From assembly GCA_031423955.1 (NCBI GenBank), contig JANPGJ010000459.1, forward strand, positions 1 through 15,610: a DNA stretch of 15,610 nt, written 5' to 3'. Made by a program: the position numbers and the translations under genes. Source of the stretch: JAEUOS01 sp031423955. Lineage in GTDB: Bacteria > Pseudomonadota > Gammaproteobacteria > Burkholderiales > JAEUOS01. Position 1 is the stretch's first letter. Each line of letters begins with the position of its first letter. The notes beneath the pieces were generated by a model that saw only the letters and a list, made by a program, of their open reading frames with translations, was not told the origin of the DNA and made no database searches. This document shows, piece after piece, positions 1 through 7,073 of the stretch.

Positions 1-612
1 GCACCAGGCGTCCACATACCAGCTGCCGCGGTAGTTCACCAGCCGCTGCGGCGAGAGGGTGCGCTCGGTGTCCTCCCCCGTGCCGCGCGAGAAGTACGAA
101 ATCCGGATCTGCCGGCGTGACAGCACGGCGTTGGCCACCTCGGCAAACAGGGCCGGGTTGGCGTGCCGCGCACCGACCTGCACCAGCTTGATGCGCTTTT
201 CCACCTCGTCGACATCATGGTCGGTGGACCCGAGCAGCGCGCGCAGGCGGGTTTTGAGGGGCTCGACCTGGCCGGACAGCAGCCCAGGCTCGATCTCCTT
301 CAGCAATTGCTGCATTGCAAGCAGCGCGTAGGCCTCGCTGCTGTTGAACCACAGCCCCGGCAGTTCGTGCCTGGGGCCGGCGCGCGTGCCCTTGCCTGTG
401 GACCCGTCGAACCGGTAGCCACCCAACCCGCGGTCCCAGACGATCGGCGCATGCAGGCGATCGCGCAGGTAATCGAGGTCGCGCTTGAAGGTGGCGCGGG
501 AGATTTCCAGGCGTTCCAGCATGGTCGTAATCGGCACCACGCCGGATTCAGACAGCATCTGCTCGATCTTGTACAGGCGTTCGGTCTGGTTCACGGGGTC
601 GGCGTGCAACAT
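1..612 (-). CDS. WYL-domain transcriptional regulator (HTH + WYL), C-terminus cut by window edge
   Basis: The minus strand is open from the ATG at 612 to the window edge, giving 204 codons with no stop. Residues about 10-55 form a DeoR/YafY-type winged helix-turn-helix (RLYKIEQML, then LERLEISRATFKRDLDYLR). From about residue 165 the WYL domain begins (IRISYFSRGTGEDTERTLSP, then YRGSWYVDAW), with WYV in place of the name-giving WYL. Family members are usually about 230-330 residues, so roughly the last third is missing. WYL proteins are cytoplasmic DNA-binding regulators, many of which sense ligands or nucleic acid through the WYL fold. No good Shine-Dalgarno is visible. A 7-bp inverted repeat lies 24-40 bases upstream of the start and may be an autoregulatory operator. 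The gene is divergent from the NHL-repeat gene, a possible but unproven target. Confidence 0.88.
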   Translation of the reverse strand, partial: MLHADPVNQTERLYKIEQMLSESGVVPITTMLERLEISRATFKRDLDYLRDRLHAPIVWDRGLGGYRFDGSTGKGTRAGPRHELPGLWFNSSEAYALLAMQQLLKEIEPGLLSGQVEPLKTRLRALLGSTDHDVDEVEKRIKLVQVGARHANPALFAEVANAVLSRRQIRISYFSRGTGEDTERTLSPQRLVNYRGSWYVDAWC

Positions 613-635
613 GCGGGGGATGGTCCCATGCTACG

Positions 636-652
636 GGCTCGCAGGGCGAGCC
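636..652. promoter_or_regulatory. Perfect 7-bp inverted repeat just upstream of the WYL regulator start
   Basis: GGCTCGC (636-642), spacer AGG, GCGAGCC (646-652). The arms are perfectly complementary. The site lies 24-40 bases upstream of the regulator's ATG at 612. It could be an operator for the regulator or a small hairpin in its leader; the three-base loop is tight for RNA but acceptable as a DNA dyad. Confidence 0.45.
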
Positions 653-847
653 ACAAGCGGAATCTGTGAATCCCGGCGGTGTCAGGCAATCTGCCCGGGC
701 ACTGTTGCGGTGCGGCAGCCTGAAATCTCGTGTGCACCCGGTATGCGAAACGAGCTTGCCGCTCGCACGCATATCGCCAAGACCATGCGGCACGATGTCG
801 CTGCCGTTCCTGACGTTTGCCACCAACGACAATTCAGCACCGGTAGC

Positions 848-1010
848 CCACACGCATCGCTGCAGGATGCTCAGCAACCGGTCGCTGCGCCTTTCCCGCT
901 GCGCCACCGCCATCTGGCGCGGGAAGTGATGCCACTACCGCGATCCTTGGCAGCGCGCCGGGAAAGCCGCGACAATCGCCCCTCCATGCAAGCAACGCCA
1001 CACGCATCGC
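848..1010. repeat. 13-base direct repeat, two copies 150 bases apart, upstream of the NHL gene
   Basis: CCACACGCATCGC occurs at 848-860 and, identically, at 998-1010, on the same strand. The second copy ends 23 bases before the NHL-protein start codon at 1034. A looser relative (CACGCATATCGCC) lies near 766-778. Identical copies on the same side of a promoter-bearing region suggest regulator sites, but this is inference. Confidence 0.35.
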
Positions 1011-1033
1011 CGCCTCAACCAGGGAGTCACCGC

Positions 1034-2152
1034 ATGCCAAACGCCCACCGCACCGCATCGCTACTGTTCACTGCCGCCGCACTGGCCCTCGGAGCAGCCG
1101 GAGCAACAGCACAGGATGCCATCCAGCCGACCAACGACCTGCCGAACCCCTACCAGTCCGTCGCGCCCTGGGGCCGGCTGCCAGCCGGCCAGACCTGGGG
1201 CGCGCTCAATGGCGTGGCGATCGACAACGATGGCGAATCGGTGTGGGTGGTCAGCCGCTGCGGTGCCAACCCGGACATTCCGCCTGGCGCCTCGGCGTTC
1301 CTGTACGACAGTTGCGCCGGCTCCACGGTGGCGCCGGTGATGAAATTCGATGCCGCCGGCAACCTGCAAAAAGCCTTCGGTGCCGGGATGTTCATCTTCC
1401 CGCACAAGATCCATATCGACCGCGCCGGCAACGTGTGGGTGGTCGACGGCCGCGGCGTCAACGAGCGTGAACGCAAGGCATACCCTGCCGAAGCCGGCAA
1501 GGGTCACACGGTGGTCAAGTTCAGCCCCGAAGGCCGGGTGCTGCTCACCATCGGGCGCGCCGGTGTTTCCGGCAATCCGCCCGAGGCATTGACCCAGCCA
1601 AACGCCGTCGCGGTTGCCGCCAACGGCGATATCTTCATTGCCGAAGGGCATGCCGGCCAGGCACCCAACGCGCCGCCCGACACCGTGTCGCGCATTTCCA
1701 GATTCACCAGCGATGGCCGCTTCATCAAGTCCCTCGGCAAGCTCGGATCAGGTCCCGGCGAGTTCCGCCTGCCGCACGACCTCGTCATCGATCCGCAGGG
1801 CCGCCTCATCGTTGCCGACCGCGGCAACATGCGTATCCAGATCCTCGATGCCGACGGCGCCTTCATCAGCGAATGGAAGCAGTTCAGCCGGCCCAGCGGC
1901 ATCGCGATCCGCGACGGCCTGATCTACGTCGCCGATTCCGAATCCAACGGCGTCGCACCGCACCCCGGCTGGCAGCGCGGCATCCGCATCGGCACCTTCG
2001 CCGACGGCAAGGTGCTGTTCCGCATTCCGGATCCGCTGGAGATGAAGGGCACCAGCGCGGCCGAGGGCGTGGCGGTGGATGCCAAGGGCAATGTGTACGG
2101 CGCCGAGGTCGGGCCGCGGCAACTGGTGAAGCATCTCAGGCAGCCGCCTTGA
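1034..2152 (+). CDS. Exported NHL-repeat beta-propeller protein
   Basis: A 372-residue protein. The ATG at 1034 was chosen because AGGGAG lies 7 bases upstream and because it starts a clean signal peptide: a short basic N-terminus, a hydrophobic run through residue 24, then ATAQDA. The upstream in-frame extension does not look like protein. The mature part shows repeated propeller blades with the pattern hydrophobic-D-x-x-G-x-hydrophobic-x-V-A/V-D: residues 60-75 (GVAIDNDGESVWVV), 126-139 (HIDRAGNVWVVDG), 190-204, 249-264 (VIDPQGRLIVADRG), 289-302 and 346-357. Cys76 and Cys94 could form a disulfide in the periplasm. The blades resemble NHL proteins annotated as peptidyl-alpha-hydroxyglycine alpha-amidating lyase-like, but no enzymatic activity can be claimed. 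It is divergent from the WYL regulator and convergent with the cupin gene. Confidence 0.88.
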   Translation: MPNAHRTASLLFTAAALALGAAGATAQDAIQPTNDLPNPYQSVAPWGRLPAGQTWGALNGVAIDNDGESVWVVSRCGANPDIPPGASAFLYDSCAGSTVAPVMKFDAAGNLQKAFGAGMFIFPHKIHIDRAGNVWVVDGRGVNERERKAYPAEAGKGHTVVKFSPEGRVLLTIGRAGVSGNPPEALTQPNAVAVAANGDIFIAEGHAGQAPNAPPDTVSRISRFTSDGRFIKSLGKLGSGPGEFRLPHDLVIDPQGRLIVADRGNMRIQILDADGAFISEWKQFSRPSGIAIRDGLIYVADSESNGVAPHPGWQRGIRIGTFADGKVLFRIPDPLEMKGTSAAEGVAVDAKGNVYGAEVGPRQLVKHLRQPP

Positions 2153-2292
2153 ACCGCCGGCCAGCGGCCATCGGCGCCAAGCGCCGCAAACGGCAGCGAG
2201 CGGCGGAGGTTTGACCTGGCGGCAAGGTCTGCGAACCGTGACCTTGGTCAGGCAGCACGCGGATCGCTTGGCCGCCCGCGCGCCAAACAGCT

Positions 2293-2697
2293 TCAATCGT
2301 AGTACTGAAATTCCAGCATCACGCAGCCGCCGATACTGGTGAACGGGCCGTGCCACACCTGCGGCGGGCGGCATGCGAAGGTGTAGGCATCGAAGCGTTC
2401 GCCGCCCTGCCCTTTGGCGTCGCAACCAACCACCAGATCGCCGGAAACGATGAACACCTCTTCATTGAAGTCGTGGATCACCGGCGCTGCGATGGTTGCT
2501 CCCGGCTGCCAGCGCGCCAGGCGGGTGCGCGAGCCGGTGCGGGTAGCCGCATCGAGGTTGTCGGCAAGAATCTGCTCGTCGATCCAGCCGACATGGCCCG
2601 GCACCGGAACCCAGGCCGCGCCGCCGGTTCGCATGGCGCCCTCCACGATGCGAAAGAATTCGCGATGCGGTTTCCGCTGCAGCAAGGGCTTGTCCAT
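2293..2697 (-). CDS. Small cupin-domain protein
   Basis: A 134-residue single-domain cupin with no signal peptide. The ATG at 2697 was chosen because its A is also the last base of the upstream MmgE/PrpD stop codon (TGATG), a classic sign of coupled translation. Cupin motif 1 is recognisable at residues 75-87 (HDFNEEVFIVSGD), with His75 and Glu79 or Glu80 as probable metal ligands. Motif 2 is near residues 108-118 (ACRPPQVWHGP), with His116. The layout resembles ChrR-like and quercetinase-like small cupins, which bind a divalent metal and may be dioxygenases, isomerases or sensors; the specific reaction cannot be told. As the last gene of the Bug-MmgE/PrpD-cupin operon, it probably acts on the same imported compound or a product. 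Confidence 0.85.
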   Translation of the reverse strand: MDKPLLQRKPHREFFRIVEGAMRTGGAAWVPVPGHVGWIDEQILADNLDAATRTGSRTRLARWQPGATIAAPVIHDFNEEVFIVSGDLVVGCDAKGQGGERFDAYTFACRPPQVWHGPFTSIGGCVMLEFQYYD

Positions 2698-4058
2698 CAG
2701 GCCACTCCATCGATGGCGCATGCCATTGCGCACTCGCTGGCATGCTCGAGTTCATCAAAGCGGCGCAGCAGCGCCAGCGCCGCCTCACTCCGCTTGTTGC
2801 CCAGTACAGATTCGCACTGCGCACGGAACTTGTCGTCGAGTTGCGCATCGGTCATCGCTTGCTCGCGGCTGCCTGTGCAGTGTGCGATCCGCAGTTCCTG
2901 CCGCGAGCCGTCGGCAAGCGTGATGGTGATGTGAACGCCATCCATCGCGATGCTCGCATCGGCTTCTGCATGCACCCTGGCGCGCAGCGCCACCACGTCG
3001 GCCGCATTGACGCGGGCATCGGCATACTGCGCTTCGCCGCCGGCGCCGTCGATCAGTGCCACCGCCGCCGAATGGAACACGCTGAACTTGCCTTCCAGCC
3101 CGGTGGCCGGGGTTTTCTTGCCGGTCAACTCCAGGGTCATCGGATGAACCCGCAGATCGATGCGTTCGACATCCGCCGCCCGCACGCCGCGCTCATTGCG
3201 CATGCGGATGCAGCCGTCGATCGCCGGGTGGATCACCAGTCCGCAGGCGTAGGGCTTGTAGGTATTGCCCAGCAGGTCATAGCGCGCGCCAAGGCCATCG
3301 ACACACTTGCCGATGTCGACGGTGGTCGACAGCACATGGGCGAAACCGCGCTTGCCCTCGATCGCGCCGGCCGAACTGGTGAAGCCGGCCTCCGCCATCA
3401 GCGCGGCCGCCAGGCCATTTTGCGCGGCGCGCCCGGGGTGCAGGCTCTTGGCCATGCTGCCGAACATTTCACGAATGCCCGCCGCCTGGGTGGCTGCCAG
3501 GCCGAGCGCCCAGGCGGTGTGTTCGTCGTCCAGGCCGAGCAGGCGCGCGCTCGCGGCCGCGGCGCCGAACACACCGGCGGTGCCGGTGATGTGCCAGCCG
3601 ATGTCGTAGTGCGCGGGCAGCACCGCACGCGCGACGCGGCATTCGACCTCGACCCCGACGACAAAGGCATTGATGAGATCGCGCCCCGAGGCGCCGCGCT
3701 GTTCGGCCAGCGCCAACACAGCGGACGCCACCGGCCCGCTCGGATGCACCAGCGTATCGGGATGGGTGTCGTCGAAATCGAGCACATGCGAACTGATGCC
3801 GTTGACCAGTGCCGCATGCAAGATGTCGGTGCGTTCACGCCGCCCGAGCAGCGTCGCCTGCGCGGCACCGGCATACGGGCGCAGCGCGTTCCACGCGATC
3901 TCGACGGTCGGATGCGCGCTCGCCCCGATCGCGCAGCCGGCCCAGTTGAGCAGCGCGCGCCGGGCCTCGTGCACCACGTTGGCAGGCAGGTTGTCAAAGC
4001 GGCTGGCGGCGCCGTAGCGTGCCAGGATGGCGGTCGCAGCGATGTTGTCGGTGCTCAT
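2697..4058 (-). CDS. MmgE/PrpD family protein (2-methylcitrate dehydratase-like)
   Basis: A 453-residue protein, normal length for the family. Hallmarks are visible in order: HVLDFDDTH at 91-99, HPSGPV at 105-110, GWHITGT at 154-160 and MFGSMAKSLHPGRAAQNG at about 198-215. The fold groups 2-methylcitrate dehydratase (PrpD), cis-aconitate decarboxylase and many uncharacterised lyases that dehydrate or decarboxylate tricarboxylate-like acids in the cytoplasm. No prpB or prpC lies here, so a methylcitrate-cycle role is not supported. The ATG at 4058 has GAGG 7 bases upstream, overlapping the end of the Bug gene; only 10 bases separate the two. Its TGA overlaps the cupin ATG by one base. The context suggests it acts on whatever the adjacent Bug protein binds, which is inference. 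Confidence 0.93.
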   Translation of the reverse strand: MSTDNIAATAILARYGAASRFDNLPANVVHEARRALLNWAGCAIGASAHPTVEIAWNALRPYAGAAQATLLGRRERTDILHAALVNGISSHVLDFDDTHPDTLVHPSGPVASAVLALAEQRGASGRDLINAFVVGVEVECRVARAVLPAHYDIGWHITGTAGVFGAAAASARLLGLDDEHTAWALGLAATQAAGIREMFGSMAKSLHPGRAAQNGLAAALMAEAGFTSSAGAIEGKRGFAHVLSTTVDIGKCVDGLGARYDLLGNTYKPYACGLVIHPAIDGCIRMRNERGVRAADVERIDLRVHPMTLELTGKKTPATGLEGKFSVFHSAAVALIDGAGGEAQYADARVNAADVVALRARVHAEADASIAMDGVHITITLADGSRQELRIAHCTGSREQAMTDAQLDDKFRAQCESVLGNKRSEAALALLRRFDELEHASECAMACAIDGVA

Positions 4059-4068
4059 GTCTTTTCCT

Positions 4069-5055
4069 CTAGTCGACGCGGGCGCCGGTCTCGCGCACCA
4101 GCTTGCCCCAGTGTTCGATTTCCGCCGGAATCAGCGCCGCGAAACTTTCGGCACTGCCGCCGACCGGCTCCATCCCGCCCTGATTGATCATGCGATCGCG
4201 AATCTCCGGCAAGGCGATCACGCGGCGCAGGTCGGCGTTGAGCCGCTCGATGACCGGGCGTGGCGTAGCGGCCGGTGCGACCACGCCGAACCAGGCCAGG
4301 TATTCATAGCCCGCCACCCCGGCTTCGGCGACGGTCGGCAGGTCGGGCATGGCGAGCAAACGCTTTGGCGTGCCGGTGGCCAGCGCGCGCAGCTTGCCGG
4401 CTTTCACCAGTTGCAGTGACGACAGCAGGTTGACGAACATCACTTGCGCCTCGCCGCTGAGCACACCGTTCAGGGCCGGGGCACTGCCCTTGTAGGGCAC
4501 GTGCACGAGGTCGATCCCGGCACGAGTCTTCAAGAGCTCGGTCGCCAGGTGCACCGCACTGCCGTTGCCGACCGACGCATAGTTGATCTGCCCGGGCCGC
4601 GCCTTGGCCAGCGCCACCAGTTCGGCGACGCTGTTCGCCGCCACGGACGGATGAACCACCAGGATGAACGGCAGGTTGGCGACGAGTGTGACCGGCGCGA
4701 AGTCGCGCAGCGGGTTGTACGGCAGCTTCGGGTACAGCGCCGGGTTGATCGCCAGCGGCCCGTTGTCGGCGATGCCGATGGTGTAGCCGTCGGGGGCCGC
4801 CTTGGCGATCGCATCGACCCCGATGATCGCCCCGGCGCCCGGGCGGTTGTCGACCAGTACCTGTTGCCCCCAGCTTTCGGCCAGTTTCTGGCCGAGCATG
4901 CGGGCGACGATATCGGTGCCCGAGCCCGGCGGATAGGGCACGATGAAGCGCACCGAGCGCGCCGGATACGCCGCCTGGGCGGCGACTTGGCCCGCCGCCG
5001 CCAACAACATGCAGGCCAGCAAAGTCCGAACCGGTCGACGCAGAATATTCAGCAT
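4069..5055 (-). CDS. Bug/TctC-family periplasmic substrate-binding protein (first copy)
   Basis: A 328-residue protein starting with a signal peptide (basic LRRPVR, hydrophobic core, cleavage near VAAQA-AYP). Family signatures follow: FIVPYPPGSGTD at about 38-49, VDNRPGAG, APDGYT, HVPYKGSAPAL, GKLRALA and MPDLPTVAEAG. Bug proteins bind small carboxylates in the periplasm and are very abundant in Burkholderiales. No TctA/TctB partners are present, so this is an orphan receptor or works with a distant transporter. I chose the ATG at 5055 because AAAGG lies 7 bases upstream; an ATG at 5061, two codons earlier, is only 1 base from that motif. A longer in-frame extension to 5217 would bury the signal peptide and is unlikely. 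It is the first gene of the operon with MmgE/PrpD and cupin. Confidence 0.93.
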   Translation of the reverse strand: MLNILRRPVRTLLACMLLAAAGQVAAQAAYPARSVRFIVPYPPGSGTDIVARMLGQKLAESWGQQVLVDNRPGAGAIIGVDAIAKAAPDGYTIGIADNGPLAINPALYPKLPYNPLRDFAPVTLVANLPFILVVHPSVAANSVAELVALAKARPGQINYASVGNGSAVHLATELLKTRAGIDLVHVPYKGSAPALNGVLSGEAQVMFVNLLSSLQLVKAGKLRALATGTPKRLLAMPDLPTVAEAGVAGYEYLAWFGVVAPAATPRPVIERLNADLRRVIALPEIRDRMINQGGMEPVGGSAESFAALIPAEIEHWGKLVRETGARVD

Positions 5056-5410
5056 TGACATGCCTTTGGGAAAGAGTAAGGGAGTTGGTTGACAATCGGC
5101 CGACCGCCGAACCAGCTTGCTGCCCGCCGCCCCGGCTGCCGATGCGGCAGCATCAATCGCATCGGCCAGGCCAGGCTCAAGCACACCATTGTCGCCGAAC
5201 GATTGTGACTGGCTCATGCGCGCGCCGCGCCGCCGGCCATTCTAATCATCGATACGGGCGTCATCGGGAGTGACGAAGGTCAACCCGATCCGCACCGCTC
5301 CCCCAACCTGCACTGATTGCGCGTGGAGCGGGCAACGCATACCAGCAAGGTTTCGATATGCCTGCCATGCCGCGAACGGATGCCGCAAATCCAAACGGTT
5401 TGTTGATGGA

Positions 5411-5422
5411 GGTTGCGCAACC
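5411..5422. promoter_or_regulatory. Perfect 12-base palindrome upstream of the ATPase gene
   Basis: GGTTGCGCAACC reads identically on both strands. It lies 97 bases upstream of the ATPase start and 36 bases before the AT-rich inverted repeat. It is a possible dimeric regulator site. At 12 bases, chance occurrence in 15 kb is unlikely but not excluded. Confidence 0.4.
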
Positions 5423-5440
5423 ACGTCAATCGGCGCAGAA

Positions 5441-5518
5441 AGAAAAATTCCTGTCTATATAGTTTGTTTAGTTAAACTATACTTTAATAAATATATCGTT
5501 TTAGTGTAAAATATTGAC
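5441..5518 (+). promoter_or_regulatory. AT-rich promoter island of the ATPase gene, possible leaderless promoter
   Basis: Only 16 of these 78 bases are G or C, in sharp contrast to the rest of the window. TAAAAT at 5507-5512 is a good -10 element; transcription would start about 7 bases later, at or next to the ATG at 5519. No Shine-Dalgarno is present before that ATG. The -35 match at the expected spacing (around 5484-5489) is poor, so an activator or a different sigma factor may be needed. The strand is that of the downstream gene. Confidence 0.5.
5458..5481. promoter_or_regulatory. Inverted repeat in the ATPase promoter island
   Basis: TATAGTTT (5458-5465), 8-base spacer, AAACTATA (5474-5481): perfect 8-bp arms. 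A second, interleaved dyad GTTTA-gt-TAAAC occupies 5466-5477. It sits directly upstream of the proposed -10, spanning the area around a -35, where a regulator could act. AT-rich arms make a stable RNA hairpin unlikely; an operator is the better reading. Confidence 0.45.
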
Positions 5519-6973
5519 ATGCGAGTGTCCCCTGAAGAACTTGTGGCTGTGCTGTCACAGTTCAATCCGTGGTGGCGCGGCGAGCCAATCGCCGATCTGC
5601 CGAATTGGCGCCGCGCCGCTTTCCGCGAACTTCATTTGTGGTTGACCAATCCACCCGCTGCGCGCGCGGTGCTGCTTTCCGGTGCGCGCCAGATCGGCAA
5701 GACAACCCTGATGTTGCAGGCAGCAGACGAACTGTTGCGCGCCGGTATACCTGCGGCCAATATCCTCTATGCGACCTTCGACCATCCGATTCTCAAACTG
5801 GCGGGCATTGGCGCGGTGCTCGAGGCGTGGCGCGAACGGGAGCCGAAAGTCGAAGGTGAAGAATATTTGTTGATCGACGAAGCCCAGTTCATCCGCGACT
5901 GGGGTACCTGGATCAAGCACCAGGTCGACTTTCAGAAGCAGCGGCGAATCGCCTTTACCGGCTCGGCGATGCCGCTGATGCAATCCGACCAGGAGTCCGG
6001 CGTGGGCCGCTGGCACACCATTCGCCTGACCACCTTGTCGTTCTACGAATACCTGCAGATCAAGTCGCTTGCATTGCCGGCGCTGCCAAGGCTCAAGTCG
6101 CTGCGCGATTTGTTCGACTGGAAACGACCGGATTTCTATCGTGCGACCGAGGCCGCCGCACTCTATGCGGGCCATTTCCACGAGTACCTGGTGCGCGGCG
6201 GATTTCCGCAAACCGCGCAGGTCGAAAGCATCACCCAGGCGCAGCGATTGCTGCGCGAAGACATCATCGACAAGGTTCTCAAGCGCGATATGACGGCGCT
6301 GTTCGGCGTACGCCGCGTACTCGACCTCGAACACACGTTTCTGTACCTGTGCATGCACGACGGCGGCCTGCTCGACATGGTCGCCCTGTGCACGAATCTT
6401 GAAGTCAAGCGCCCCACGGCGCAACATTTCATCGAGTTGCTCGAAGCCACGCACCTCATTTACCGCCTGCCGCCTTTCGGTTACGGCAAGGAAGTCCTGC
6501 GCGCCCGCTTCAAGATCTATCTGGCCGACGCGGCGATCGCGCCGGCGGTCATGCTGAAGGGAAAATCGCTGCTCGATGATCCGGCCGCGCTGGGTGTGGC
6601 CACCGAGACCGCGGTGTTCAAGCACCTGTTCGCCCGCTATTACGCGCAGAGCGTGCGCTTCACCTATTGGCGCGGCAAGCAGGATCGCGAGGTCGATCTG
6701 CTCGCCGAGACCGGCGGCGAGATCATTCCATTCGAAGTGAAGTACCGCGCGCAGCACACCGGTGCCCGCGAACTCAAGGGCCTGATCGAACTGTGCGAGC
6801 TGAAGCGGATCGCACGCGCCTATGTGGTCACCAAATCGCTCGACGACTTCGGGGTGATGACAGACCTGCCGAAAACCGGCGCGACCGCAATCCGGATCAT
6901 GCGCATCCCGGCGCCCCTGCTTTGCTATTGGATGGGCGCCGCGGAGCTTGAAAGTGCCGACAACCATCAGTGA
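5519..6973 (+). CDS. AAA_14/DUF4143-type ATPase, stand-alone
   Basis: A 484-residue cytoplasmic protein. An N-terminal AAA domain has Walker A GARQIGKT at 55-62, Walker B LLIDEAQ at 117-123 and a sensor-like TGSA at 147-150. The C-terminal DUF4143 part ends with a PD-(D/E)xK-like pattern: Glu366, Glu391-Val-Asp393, then FEVK at 405-408 (RGKQDREVDLLA followed by IIPFEVKYR). Proteins of this architecture are widespread and poorly understood; many sit alone in genomes and are thought to be horizontally mobile. Whether the nuclease-like fold cleaves DNA is not known. The ATG at 5519 is preceded by the AT-rich island and no ribosome binding site; alternative starts are not better. No toxin, antitoxin or partner gene is adjacent. 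Synonymous choice looks broadly like the neighbours, so only the promoter stands out. Confidence 0.93.
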   Translation: MRVSPEELVAVLSQFNPWWRGEPIADLPNWRRAAFRELHLWLTNPPAARAVLLSGARQIGKTTLMLQAADELLRAGIPAANILYATFDHPILKLAGIGAVLEAWREREPKVEGEEYLLIDEAQFIRDWGTWIKHQVDFQKQRRIAFTGSAMPLMQSDQESGVGRWHTIRLTTLSFYEYLQIKSLALPALPRLKSLRDLFDWKRPDFYRATEAAALYAGHFHEYLVRGGFPQTAQVESITQAQRLLREDIIDKVLKRDMTALFGVRRVLDLEHTFLYLCMHDGGLLDMVALCTNLEVKRPTAQHFIELLEATHLIYRLPPFGYGKEVLRARFKIYLADAAIAPAVMLKGKSLLDDPAALGVATETAVFKHLFARYYAQSVRFTYWRGKQDREVDLLAETGGEIIPFEVKYRAQHTGARELKGLIELCELKRIARAYVVTKSLDDFGVMTDLPKTGATAIRIMRIPAPLLCYWMGAAELESADNHQ

Positions 6974-7073
6974 ACGACTGCAATGCGATCCGCACTTGCG
7001 CCTTGCTTGAAATCAAACAAGAATAGCGCCCTGCATCATCAACACAACTCAAACTCTCTGGAGGAGACGACTC

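Larger units (their letters stand above)
613..1033. other. Divergent intergenic region between WYL regulator and NHL-repeat gene
   Basis: These 421 bases separate two divergent genes. Open frames cross the region on both strands, but none shows a recognisable domain, a good ribosome binding site or protein-like composition, so I call it non-coding. It holds an inverted repeat at 636-652, a short CGAGC/GCTCG dyad at 751-765 and a 13-base direct repeat at 848-860 and 998-1010. It must hold promoters for both neighbours, but no convincing -35/-10 pair could be picked by eye. Confidence 0.6.
5056..5518. other. Divergent intergenic region between the Bug operon and the AAA ATPase gene
   Basis: These 463 bases carry no gene I can support; short open frames here lack domain or composition support. 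From the left they hold overlapping GATGC/GCATC dyads at 5141-5164 (possible hairpins in the Bug leader), a 7-base direct repeat ATGCCGC at 5367-5373 and 5380-5386, a perfect 12-base palindrome at 5411-5422 and, from about 5441, a very AT-rich stretch leading into the ATPase gene. Promoters for both flanking transcripts must lie here. Confidence 0.55.

Noticed and set aside
548..913. Minus-strand open frame overlapping the WYL gene start and the intergenic region
   Set aside because: It overlaps the clear WYL frame out of phase, has no recognisable domain, and its composition (Arg/Pro-rich) is that of a chance frame in GC-rich DNA.
2213..2250. Small hairpins between the convergent NHL and cupin genes (GACCT/AGGTC and TGACC/GGTCA)
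   Set aside because: Stems are only 5 bp, one has a two-base loop, and there is no T-run, so I do not call a terminator.
2742..4187. Long plus-strand open frame opposite the MmgE/PrpD gene
   Set aside because: It is antisense to a gene with strong family motifs; long antisense frames are common in GC-rich DNA. The same applies to the long frames opposite the ATPase (5555-6967) and opposite the Bug/Rid genes (11776-13509).
5056..5217. N-terminal extension of the first Bug protein to 5217
   Set aside because: It would bury a normal signal peptide behind about 54 residues; a ribosome binding site supports the start at 5055.
5270..5509. 79-residue plus-strand open frame before the ATPase gene
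   Set aside because: It runs from GC-rich sequence into the AT-rich promoter island with an abrupt change of composition, has no domain, and ends just before the ATPase start.
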